From NCBI RefSeq assembly GCF_000007705.1, contig NC_005085.1, positions 4,163,752-4,227,751 on the forward strand: DNA of 64,000 nt. Reading direction: 5' to 3'. Position 1 is the first letter of the stretch. Every line of letters starts with the position of its first letter. The notes under the pieces are model-generated. The model worked only from the letters and a program-made list of their open reading frames with translations, did no database searches and was not told the origin of the DNA. Positions 1 through 7,337 of the stretch are shown here, in pieces. The DNA is from Chromobacterium violaceum ATCC 12472 (GTDB taxonomy: Bacteria > Pseudomonadota > Gammaproteobacteria > Burkholderiales > Chromobacteriaceae). The translations under genes and the position numbers were made by a program.

Positions 1-42
1 GCAATGCGCCTTCCAGCCGGCGCACATTCAGGAGCACGCCGC

Positions 43-396
43 ATGAAGCCCTTCCGCCTCGAAGACCACTTCCGCCCCATCCCCGATGACCCGGAGGGCG
101 GGCTTTACCTCAGCGCCGCGGCTACCATCTGGCTGGCTTACGATGCGCTGTTCGACATGGAAGACGGCAGCGAACAAGGCCGCGCCAATGCCCGCGAGTT
201 GATCCGGGCTTGCATGGCAGTTTTCAGGGCCGCCCGTTTTCCGAAGGTGGGCTATCTCGAAACCTGGCTGGACCGCCCAGGCGCGGATGTATGCCGCGTC
301 CTGCCGGTGTTGGCCGAAGCCTGCGACGCTGTGGACAGCATGCGCTTGATGGAATCCATGAACCGCGCCATGCGGGATGATGACAGCGCCACCTGA
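43..396 (+). CDS. Hypothetical protein, probably phage-derived
   Basis: Encodes 117 residues. I do not recognise the family. The start at 43 is chosen over an upstream in-frame ATG at 4 because AGGAG lies 8 nt before it. The protein is soluble, acidic at the N-terminus (LEDHFRPIPDDPEGG) and mostly helical in appearance, with no signal peptide or membrane segment. It is followed by a palindromic non-coding stretch and then an HTH gene and phage tail genes on the same strand, so it is probably part of the same prophage block, whose left part lies outside the window. No function is assigned. Confidence 0.6.
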   Translation: MKPFRLEDHFRPIPDDPEGGLYLSAAATIWLAYDALFDMEDGSEQGRANARELIRACMAVFRAARFPKVGYLETWLDRPGADVCRVLPVLAEACDAVDSMRLMESMNRAMRDDDSAT

Positions 397-444
397 TCTA
401 CCCCCGCCCTCACGATAGCCGCGATCTATCCGTATCAACCCAAA

Positions 445-494
445 TGATTGACTTTTGCTATTTTTAGCCAAAAAATAATAGCCTAAGTCAATCA
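445..494. repeat. 50-bp hyphenated palindrome in AT-rich spacer
   Basis: Positions 445-454 (TGATTGACTT) and 485-494 (AAGTCAATCA) are perfect 10-bp inverted repeats. Inside them 457-462 (GCTATT) pairs with 477-482 (AATAGC), and T and A tracts fill the middle. The whole can fold into one long cruciform or hairpin. It sits 37 bp before the HTH gene at 531 and is far more AT-rich than its surroundings. It could be an operator, the trace of a small mobile element, or a terminator for the gene ending at 396, although there is no U-tract after the stem. Confidence 0.6.
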
Positions 495-530
495 ATAGCC
501 TGCAGACGGTAGGCGGCAGAAGGGGGTGGC

Positions 531-743
531 ATGAAGCTGATCGAAGCGGCCCGGTCCATGGGAAAGCATGTTTTCAGCACCAGAGAGGCGGCCGCCATCC
601 TTGGGCGCAAACCTCAGACCTTGCGCAAGTGGGCCTGCAGTCAAGCCGGGCCGCTGCGCCCAGTTCGTATCGGTGGCCGTCTGGGCTGGCCGGTGGAAGA
701 AGTGGCGGCTCTGGCTGGCCAGGTCATGAAGGACGGAGACTAA
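531..743 (+). CDS. Small helix-turn-helix DNA-binding protein (excisionase/MerR-like)
   Basis: Encodes 70 residues. The stretch FSTREAAAILGRKPQTLRKW followed by PVRIGGRLGWPVEEVAAL has the layout of the HTH_17/excisionase and AlpA families: helix, recognition helix, then a beta-wing with R-x-G-G-R. A strong AAGGGGG sequence lies before the ATG. The gene is only 3 bp upstream of the tape-measure gene, so the two are almost certainly co-transcribed, an odd place for a regulator. Likely roles are local prophage control or excision. The target is unknown; the palindrome at 445-494 just upstream is a natural candidate. Confidence 0.75.
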   Translation: MKLIEAARSMGKHVFSTREAAAILGRKPQTLRKWACSQAGPLRPVRIGGRLGWPVEEVAALAGQVMKDGD

Positions 744-746
744 GCC

Positions 747-2906
747 ATGGCGTTTGAATCCTATTCGGTAGCGGTAAAAATCAGCCTTCTGAACGAGATC
801 AGTTCAGGCTTGCGGCTGCTGTCGTCCGATCTGGCACGCTCGCAAAAGGGCGTTGACCAGCTGCAGGGGAAGCTCGACAAACTGCGTGACTTCGCCAAGT
901 CGGGCGCGCTGGCAATTGGCGCGGGCGCCGGCATCACGCTGATGTTCAAGCAGCCGCTGGAGGATGCACGCAAGCTGCAGACGGAGATCGCGCGCTTCTC
1001 CACATTGGGCTTTGGCGATAACGTCAACCGGCAGGCGCAGCAATTCGCACTGGGCATGAAGACCTTCGGCACCAGCCTGACCGACAACATGACGCTGTTG
1101 TCTGACGCCATGGCGGTCTTCAAAGACTTGCACCATGCCGAGTTTGCCGCGCCGATCATGGCCAGGATGAAGTTTGCCAACGAAACGTTGTATGGCAAGG
1201 CCGGCGGCGAAGCCAATGAACGCAAGTTCATGGATCTGCTGAAGGTGATTGAGCTGCGCGGCGGCACGCTGAGCGAAAAGGTTTTTGCGGAACAGGCCGA
1301 CTTTGCGCAGAAAGTCATTACCGGCAGCCGCAACCGGGTGGACGCTTCCCAGATGCTGCAGGCGCTGAAAACCGGCGGCCTGGCGCTCACCCGTCGCAGC
1401 AATGAGGCCTTCTACCTGGGCGCCGAGCCACTGATCCAGGAGTTTGGCGGATCGCGCTATGGCACCGGCACCATGTCGCTGTATCAAAACCTGGTGCAGA
1501 TGCGAGGCACCATCACGTCACAGCAAGAGATGTTCCGCCTGGGCCTGCTCAATCCCGCCATGGTCCAGTTCAATAAGCTGGGCAAGCTCAAGAAGGCCAA
1601 GGCCGGCGCGTTCATCGGCTCCAACATTCTGGAGGAACGGGGCGAACTCGCTTTCCTCAAAGAAGTCTTGCTACCGGCCTTCAAGCGGCACGGCATCACA
1701 GGCGATGAGGCCATCATCCGCGAGCTGGGCATGATCCTGAGCAACCGCACCGGTTCCGCGCTGCTGGGCCGGATCTACCAGCAGATGCCGACACTGGAAC
1801 GTCAGATTCAGGCCAACAAGTCCGCCATGGGAATTGGCCAGAGCGAGAAGGCCGCGCGCGGCACGGTGGACGGCCAGATGCTGGAACTGCACAAGCAGTG
1901 GAACACCTTGATGACCCAACTGGGCGTTTCCATCCTGCCATCCGCCATCAGCGTGCTGAAGGAGCTGAACAGCTTCCTCAGCGTGACCAACGAGCTGATG
2001 AAGAAGGACGGTGACGGCATCAAGGCACTGACGAAAGACCTGTTCATCCTTGGGCCGGCGCTGATGATCGGCGGCACGATCCAACTGACCAGCCGCGCCA
2101 TGGGTGGCTTGGGCCTCATCATGAAGCTGTCCAAGATGCAGTCAGAAGCCGCCGCCGGCAGCATGGGTGGTCTGACCCGAGCAACCAAGCTGGCCGAGGT
2201 AGAAGCCACCACCACCGCCGGCCGTGTGCGCCGGCTATCCCAAGAGGTGAACGTCCTGGGTAACGCGGCAGCAGCATCCAAGCTGAAGGCCGAAGGCGCG
2301 GCGCTGGGTGTGGGCAAACTGTCGGGCACCGTCGGCGAGCTCGACAAGGGCGGCCGCCTGGCCAGGATTGCCGGAGGCCTGTCCCGATTCGCAATGGTGC
2401 TGGGGGAAGTCGGTCTAGCGCTGCTGATCCTGCCGGACATTTTCCGTGCCGCGGCAGATGCCGGCACCATCGCGGGCCGCTGGGTGGCCGGCTGGGGCCA
2501 GGACAAAGACAAGAACCAGAACACTCACTTCAAGCCTGGCCAAAGCCTGGGCGTGATGGATAACTACCGCCCCGGCCCAACCGTCGAGCGCGCGAACCAG
2601 ATGTTCCCGAAGAAGAACGACTTCTTGGCTATCCCGGATGATGGGGCCTACGGCCACAGCAAGGATCGGTACCAGTTCACCACGCCGGTGTCCGTGCAAA
2701 GCCTGTTGGCCCTCTCCCCCATTCCACCAGCAGTACAGCCGGTCATCAACGTCAAGGTACAGGTCGGCGGCAAGGATGTGGCTGCCGTCGTCACCCGCGA
2801 GATGGTCCGCGAGGCCAGCAAACCCCAGACCGGCATGTCTGGTTTCGACGGCTCAATGATGCCGCTGCGTCCTGACATGCCGTCCTCAATTCTCCCCCGG
2901 GGCTAA
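747..2906 (+). CDS. Phage tail tape measure protein
   Basis: Encodes 719 residues. In tailed phages the tape measure protein sets tail length and leaves the tail during DNA injection. The sequence shows long helical stretches, Ala/Gly-rich hydrophobic segments near residues 50-65 and again around 550-575 (MVLGEVGLALLILPDIF), and a length usual for a short-tailed myo- or siphovirus. The C-terminal 100 residues are Pro-rich with a repeated V-x-V beta pattern. It follows the HTH gene by 3 bp and precedes the tail-assembly chaperone by 47 bp. In most phages the chaperone pair lies upstream of the tape measure, so the order here is reversed. Confidence 0.85.
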   Translation: MAFESYSVAVKISLLNEISSGLRLLSSDLARSQKGVDQLQGKLDKLRDFAKSGALAIGAGAGITLMFKQPLEDARKLQTEIARFSTLGFGDNVNRQAQQFALGMKTFGTSLTDNMTLLSDAMAVFKDLHHAEFAAPIMARMKFANETLYGKAGGEANERKFMDLLKVIELRGGTLSEKVFAEQADFAQKVITGSRNRVDASQMLQALKTGGLALTRRSNEAFYLGAEPLIQEFGGSRYGTGTMSLYQNLVQMRGTITSQQEMFRLGLLNPAMVQFNKLGKLKKAKAGAFIGSNILEERGELAFLKEVLLPAFKRHGITGDEAIIRELGMILSNRTGSALLGRIYQQMPTLERQIQANKSAMGIGQSEKAARGTVDGQMLELHKQWNTLMTQLGVSILPSAISVLKELNSFLSVTNELMKKDGDGIKALTKDLFILGPALMIGGTIQLTSRAMGGLGLIMKLSKMQSEAAAGSMGGLTRATKLAEVEATTTAGRVRRLSQEVNVLGNAAAASKLKAEGAALGVGKLSGTVGELDKGGRLARIAGGLSRFAMVLGEVGLALLILPDIFRAAADAGTIAGRWVAGWGQDKDKNQNTHFKPGQSLGVMDNYRPGPTVERANQMFPKKNDFLAIPDDGAYGHSKDRYQFTTPVSVQSLLALSPIPPAVQPVINVKVQVGGKDVAAVVTREMVREASKPQTGMSGFDGSMMPLRPDMPSSILPRG

Positions 2907-2953
2907 GCCCCAGCCATTCCGGCATCACCACGCGTAACCAGAAAGGAAGCTCC

Positions 2954-3358
2954 ATGAACCAGCGAGTCACCGTACACCAGGCCGCCGAAATCAATACCGA
3001 AGTCGTGGCCAAACCCAAGCCTCAGTATGAAACCGTGATCGACGCTAAGGGTCGCAATATCCGGCTGCGCCGCCTGACGCCCCTGGACGAGTCTAGACTG
3101 ATCCTGGCCGTTGGCCCGGAGAACGCCGCCAACACCGTCTACCTGAACACCTTCGTCGTGCCGGCCGCGATGGTCGCCTACATTGACGGCGAGCCCTACG
3201 GCCAGCCTGGGTCTATCGCCGAAATCGAGATGGTACTGGATGACCTGGACACTGAAGGCATGCATGCCATCATCGACCACCTGGCAGCCAAGAACGAGGC
3301 GGCACGCGCCGCGCTGGCGAAGCTGCTGGATGCTGAGAAGGAAGCCGCAAAAAACTGA
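2954..3358 (+). CDS. Phage tail assembly chaperone, short (zero-frame) product
   Basis: Encodes 134 residues. An AGGAAG ribosome site precedes the ATG. The central part (DAKGRNIRLRRLTPLDESRL) and the small acidic helical body fit the gpG/gpE-type tail chaperones that coat the tape measure protein before tail-tube assembly. The frame ends in GCA AAA AAC TGA, and the heptamer A AAA AAC is a classic -1 ribosomal slip site. The family is assigned by shape, position and this frameshift site, not by a strong motif. Confidence 0.7.
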   Translation: MNQRVTVHQAAEINTEVVAKPKPQYETVIDAKGRNIRLRRLTPLDESRLILAVGPENAANTVYLNTFVVPAAMVAYIDGEPYGQPGSIAEIEMVLDDLDTEGMHAIIDHLAAKNEAARAALAKLLDAEKEAAKN

Positions 3359-3543
3359 GTCGGAACCCCGAGTTTCAGCAATCCTGCTACCTACTGAAAA
3401 ACGGGGTTCCTTTCCATCTCCTCTTCGACGTGGACAAGCTGATGCCGCATGAGCATGTGGCCTTCTACGTCACCTTGGCGGAGTTTGCCGGCAACCAATT
3501 TGACTGGCACGCCATGGCCTTCAAGAAGCCGAAGGCCAACTAA
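2954..3543 (+). CDS. Tail assembly chaperone, -1 frameshift extended product (GT-like)
   Basis: After a -1 slip at 3349-3355 translation would continue from CTG at 3355 for 62 codons to TAA at 3541-3543. The added tail begins LSRNPEFQQSCYLLKNG and ends AMAFKKPKAN. This region has no ATG or ribosome site near its beginning, so it makes sense only as an extension. In lambda and many other tailed phages the G/GT pair is made this way, with the minor long form linking chaperone to tail tube. The slip itself is inferred; the open -1 frame and heptamer are visible. Confidence 0.75.
3349..3355 (+). promoter_or_regulatory. Programmed -1 ribosomal frameshift site (A AAA AAC)
   Basis: The heptamer is in the correct register: zero-frame codons AAA (3350-3352) and AAC (3353-3355), with the stop TGA immediately after. 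Downstream, TCGG (3360-3363) can pair with CCGA a few bases later, and CTGA (3355-3358) can pair with a TCAG about 15 nt beyond, giving an interrupted stem that could stimulate slipping. Confidence 0.8.
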
Positions 3544-3588
3544 AACGGGACGGCGGCCGCGCCTCATACTGGCCGCCCATCCTGATTT

Positions 3589-3607
3589 CGAAAACAAACC
3601 CCATGGA
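3589..3607 (+). repeat. 19-bp direct repeat, copy 1
   Basis: The sequence cgaaaacaaaccccatgga is identical to 4393-4411, 804 bp away, and the two copies bracket the 216-residue gene at 3675-4325. Both lie in non-coding DNA. They may be duplicated leader sequence or recombination footprints. Confidence 0.7.
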
Positions 3608-3674
3608 AGACCAGTAGCCCAGCTTTCAGCCCATCGATTTCCCACTATGATGACACCATCGCAAGGGGCGCATC

Positions 3675-4325
3675 ATGGAATGGATACTGTTGATAACTGC
3701 CGCCATGGCGCTGGCAGTCTGGCGGCTACACGTCAAGGAGCAAAACCGACAACGCCAACGGCAAGAAGCGGTGGCGCAGCAGCAGGCAAGAGCCGATGCG
3801 CTCATGTGCTATTTCCGCCAGGTGGACGACGCACGAGCCTTCCCTGACGTGCCGCTGCCATTGAACATGCAGGCGGGAGAGTTTGGCGTGATCGAGGCCG
3901 GCGCCACCCTCTACGGCTACCGCAAGCAGTCCTACAATGTCGGCGGGGCTGTGCGTGTCGCGCGTGGCGTCTATGTAGGCGGCGGGCAGCGCATCAGCGT
4001 AGATGCCTTGACGCCGCTGGCCGACGGCGCGCTCAACCTGACCAACAAGCGGGCCGTATTCCTGTCGCCCCAAAAGACCATCAGCTTCAAGCTGTCGGAC
4101 GTGATGTCCCTGGAGGCCATAGACAGCTCAACCATGGTGCTTCACACCGCCAAGCGCACCGCGCCGCTGATCTTTTCCATGGCCGACTGCGACGCGGGCC
4201 TGGTTGTCCTCCTCATCAAGCTGTTCAGCGCCGGCACCTTCGACAGCCGCTTCCTCCCCGATGGCTTAAGGATCGAGCCAAAGAAGGTTCTGGAAGAGGT
4301 CGTCGTCAGCGTCAGCCATGCCTGA
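3675..4325 (+). CDS. Hypothetical protein with N-terminal membrane anchor
   Basis: Encodes 216 residues. AAGGGG lies 8 nt before the ATG. The N-terminus MEWILLITAAMALAVWRLHV is a single membrane helix, followed by a charged Gln/Arg-rich helix (residues about 22-40) and a beta-rich domain with a Tyr/Gly-rich patch (VIEAGATLYGYRKQSYNVGG). I do not recognise the domain. Its second half (VFLSPQKTISFKLSDVMSLE) resembles small membrane-associated sensor or PH-like beta folds, but this is only an impression. It is flanked by the 19-bp direct repeats and lies in the prophage end region, so it may be a moron gene. Confidence 0.6.
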   Translation: MEWILLITAAMALAVWRLHVKEQNRQRQRQEAVAQQQARADALMCYFRQVDDARAFPDVPLPLNMQAGEFGVIEAGATLYGYRKQSYNVGGAVRVARGVYVGGGQRISVDALTPLADGALNLTNKRAVFLSPQKTISFKLSDVMSLEAIDSSTMVLHTAKRTAPLIFSMADCDAGLVVLLIKLFSAGTFDSRFLPDGLRIEPKKVLEEVVVSVSHA

Positions 4326-4392
4326 ATCCGGGCCAATCCGGTGTGCCTGCGCAAGGGATCCAGCGGCTTCTGCCGGCATGGGTGCCTCTTAG

Positions 4393-4411
4393 CGAAAACA
4401 AACCCCATGGA
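4393..4411 (+). repeat. 19-bp direct repeat, copy 2
   Basis: Identical to 3589-3607. In both copies an ATG lies near the end (CCATGGA) but opens no long frame, so the repeat does not mark gene starts. Confidence 0.7.
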
Positions 4412-4558
4412 GGACAAAGCGACATGCTCCGGAAGTCCGCCACTCTTGCGATCACCACATTGACGCAATGTGGCGCAAGCGCAAGGCAAAAGCCCTAAGG
4501 TAAAAATCTCCTGGCTTTTGTCATATCATGGGGAGTCCATTCTCTACGAGCCGCATAC

Positions 4559-4894
4559 ATGAAAGCCACCATGCTCTGCGCTATGTCTGCGCTACTCCTT
4601 GCAGCGCAAGCAATGGCTGCCGACAAAGTCGAGGTATGTGCCAAGTATCGACAAGGGTACAACTGGTCGAATCCCTACAAGGTGGAAGCCACCTCACTTA
4701 CAGGGTCAGAACTGAATATCGCGACACACAGGGTAGACTTCGACTATATCGCAAGGTACGTGGTTATTTTCTGGGACCAGGGACAGGCCAGCATCATCAA
4801 GCTCGACTACCCTTTTCTGACCTACGTAGCGCAAAACGGTATTGATCAGCGCGGGGTGCAGTGGGAAGTCAGCCTCGGCAGCGTTTGTTACTGA
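4559..4894 (+). CDS. Small secreted hypothetical protein
   Basis: Encodes 111 residues. It has a clear Sec signal peptide, with hydrophobic core MLCAMSALLLAAQAMA and probable cleavage before ADK. The mature part is about 90 residues with one Cys near each end (EVCAKY and GSVCY), which suggests a disulfide in the periplasm or outside the cell. I do not recognise the family. Base composition is more AT-rich than the flagellar and island genes to the right, in keeping with the prophage or imported DNA around it. It is separated from neighbours by more than 200 bp on both sides and looks monocistronic. Confidence 0.65.
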   Translation: MKATMLCAMSALLLAAQAMAADKVEVCAKYRQGYNWSNPYKVEATSLTGSELNIATHRVDFDYIARYVVIFWDQGQASIIKLDYPFLTYVAQNGIDQRGVQWEVSLGSVCY

Positions 4895-4983
4895 GCATAG
4901 TGGAGCACAATCCAAAGCAGACCATCAACCAACTCCACAGGATCGCAAAACTGAGGGAATGAGTCGAACACCGGGAGCACCCT

Positions 4984-5022
4984 GTTTTTCCGTGTACCCA
5001 TGGGTGTACCCGTAAGAAAAAC
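4984..5022. repeat. Att-like cluster of direct and inverted repeats
   Basis: GTGTACCC occurs twice with a 12-bp period (4992-4999 and 5004-5011), overlapping the perfect palindrome ACCCATGGGT (4996-5005). All of it lies inside the inverted arms GTTTTTC (4984-4990) and GAAAAAC (5016-5022). Such tandem TGTACCC boxes are often seen beside integrase genes as arm or excisionase sites. Lying at the edge of the prophage-like genes, this may be a leftover attachment region. No integrase gene is present in the window. Confidence 0.4.
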
Positions 5023-5114
5023 GCGAATAGCTCAATCCTTTCCAGGCAAGGCTTTGAGACCTCTACTCAATAATCAAATTCAACATCGAGTAAAATACCT
5101 CTCTTGGGAACGCA

Positions 5115-5149
5115 AAGAGCCGCCTTGATCACGAGGCGGCTCTTTTATT
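5115..5149. terminator. Bidirectional rho-independent terminator
   Basis: AAGAGCCGCC (5115-5124) pairs with GGCGGCTCTT (5135-5144) across a 10-nt loop, followed by TTATT on the + strand and TTTGCG on the - strand. It separates the rightward phage-type genes from the leftward B12 radical SAM gene. Confidence 0.85.
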
Positions 5150-5178
5150 CAGTCGGCAAGAAAAGAAAATACTCAATC

Positions 5179-6879
5179 TCACCCTGCCTTCAGCTCCGCC
5201 GGCAAACTGTCCGCGCTGAAGTCTTGCGCAGTCAGAGCATGGTCCTGGAAATACTGCGTCCAAAAAGGACTCGCATCGATCATCTCTTGCAACCGCGCCG
5301 ATAAAGCCTCACTCCCTTGGCTATCCCCCATCAGCCTCTTGCATTCGATGACTTTGTACATAGCCAGAGCATGGTCATTGCGCAGCAACAAGACATTTTC
5401 GAACGTTTCCAACGCTCTCTCATAATTTCCATACTTAATATCTGAATTTCTCAGGAAATTCATTTCCAAATTAATATCGTATGCGATCGATTCTATTTGC
5501 GCAGGCGTAAAATCCTTGGTTTCGACTACGCACTTTTTGTAGCCTGCCATCCTGATATCGCCTTTTATCTGTCCATTTTTGACTGCCTTGATATACATTT
5601 CACTGCCCGCCAATGGCGTGGCAACGTTTATCCGATACCAGTTCGCATCCAGTGACTTCAAAAACTCTCGGGTGTCTTTGATATCATTTAATGTTTCACC
5701 GGGCATGCCGATGATGATATTGCAGTCGGTATAAATTCCCAGATCCCGGCAATCCTCGACCACCCGGTTCGTGATAGACAATTTCAACGGTTTCTTCATC
5801 ACCTCTTTCAATACCCTGGCGCTGCCGGACTCCACCGCAAGAGTCAACTGTCTGACGCCCGTTCGGTGCAATTCCTCCAGCATGGGGCGATCCAAAGCAT
5901 ACAAGGCAAGCGCATTTGGAAAGAAACAGGTCAGCTTCAATTTCTGTGCGATCTTCAAAACGCTGGTAGCCCAGCTCTTGTCCCACAGGAACATGTCATC
6001 CTCGATAACCAGCGTGTTTGGCGCATACTTATCGCACAACCCTGACAGTTCACGCTCTATCCTGTCTATGGTGAAGCTGCGCATTTTTCGTCCATGCACG
6101 GTATGCGCGGCGCAAAATGTGCAATGAAATGGACAGCCACGACTCCCCATATAAGTAATATAGTTTGTTCTATCGCCTATTGATGTATAGGCTTTGATAG
6201 TCGGATTCAGGTGATAGTCCGTCAAATCGATGCAGTCGTAATCCAGGTCAGGAATATCGTCCAGGTTTGAAATGAAGTTATGCTGATAAATCCCACCTGA
6301 TTTCAAATTTTCATGCGTGACCCACTGACTCGAACCATTGCAATAGGCAGCCTTGTCATCCGCCGCCATCAACTCCGAAATAGGTAATTCCCCTTCTCCG
6401 AAGCAAAGCGCGTCAAATGCCTCTGGTTTGTCAGAGAAAATTTCTCTATACATGGTTGTCGGCAAGTTGCCGCCGCAGATCCTGAATGCGGCAGGAAAGA
6501 CCATGCTGGCAACATCGGCCAGGGCGAGGAGATTATCATAGCCGGTAATAAACAAGGATGAAAAACCTATCACATCCGGCTCAAACCCGGACTGCTTGAT
6601 TTTTATAAATACCTGCTCAAACCAGGCATGGAATGAAGTGGCCTGTGGATCATCCCATGTTTTATGTATTTCCGTATTGAAATCGACTACCCTGACTTCA
6701 GTGTCGCACTTTTCTTTCAGCCAAGCGCTTATTGTCAATACGCCAAGAGGCACATCCGTGATCAGGACGCCATATTTCTTTCCGTTCTTATGCATCCAAT
6801 ACTTGCTGTTTGAAGATGGATTGACAAAAGCCTCGAACGTGATGTTGGGCGGAATAATCAGTAAACACTTGGAAGACAT
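5179..6879 (-). CDS. B12-binding-domain radical SAM protein (low-GC paralogue)
   Basis: Encodes 566 residues. The N-terminal third (1-160) is a cobalamin-binding-type Rossmann domain without the DxHxxG motif, so any B12 would bind without a His ligand. The radical SAM core follows, with Cys249, Cys253 and Cys256 in GCPFHCTFC. The C-terminus (about 490-560) has TPR-like helices (GNYERALETFENVLLLRNDH). It shares order and many blocks with the 584-residue protein at 22042-23796 (LYALDRPMLEE, DLGIYTDCNIIIGMPGET). Enzymes of this class do radical methylations or rearrangements; the substrate is unknown. The coding DNA is much more AT-rich than the other genes here, a sign of transfer. It stands alone between a terminator and a long gap. 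Confidence 0.85.
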   Translation of the reverse strand: MSSKCLLIIPPNITFEAFVNPSSNSKYWMHKNGKKYGVLITDVPLGVLTISAWLKEKCDTEVRVVDFNTEIHKTWDDPQATSFHAWFEQVFIKIKQSGFEPDVIGFSSLFITGYDNLLALADVASMVFPAAFRICGGNLPTTMYREIFSDKPEAFDALCFGEGELPISELMAADDKAAYCNGSSQWVTHENLKSGGIYQHNFISNLDDIPDLDYDCIDLTDYHLNPTIKAYTSIGDRTNYITYMGSRGCPFHCTFCAAHTVHGRKMRSFTIDRIERELSGLCDKYAPNTLVIEDDMFLWDKSWATSVLKIAQKLKLTCFFPNALALYALDRPMLEELHRTGVRQLTLAVESGSARVLKEVMKKPLKLSITNRVVEDCRDLGIYTDCNIIIGMPGETLNDIKDTREFLKSLDANWYRINVATPLAGSEMYIKAVKNGQIKGDIRMAGYKKCVVETKDFTPAQIESIAYDINLEMNFLRNSDIKYGNYERALETFENVLLLRNDHALAMYKVIECKRLMGDSQGSEALSARLQEMIDASPFWTQYFQDHALTAQDFSADSLPAELKAG

Positions 6880-7337
6880 TGCCGACCTCGCTGACTTGCA
6901 ATGAGTGCATGAATCTTAAGCATTGACGATAGGGTCCAGGCCTCTCAACGTCATGCTTATTGTCCTAGCCTACGCCATCCCAAAACCTGGAGGATGCTGC
7001 TTTCCCCCCCAAACACCACATGATGCCATAAGCATCACAGTACCTCGACATTTCAAGTGCGCCGCCCATCAATCTGGGCCACCCGGCTTCCGCCTCTCGA
7101 CGCAAAGCCTATGGCGCAGCGCACGGTTGGAGTCTGACTTCCTTTGTTCTAGACCAGTTATCGGCCGCATCGACAGCCTCTTGACTCAGATATGTCCATT
7201 CCCCGAACCCATTCATCAACAGACCGGCAACCTGTCTGCATACCATTGCCGAAAACCTTTCGCTTCCGAATCAAGCACCTAATATGAAGGGGGTTATTCG
7301 CGTAGCCGCGTCGATGGATCAATCGTGGAGAAGTGAG
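6880..7337. other. Non-coding gap between divergent genes
   Basis: This 458-bp gap lies between the start of the leftward B12 radical SAM gene and the start of the rightward chemoreceptor gene. It must hold both promoters. I found no convincing sigma-70 or sigma-28 match, no repeat and no small gene with a ribosome site. Confidence 0.5.
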
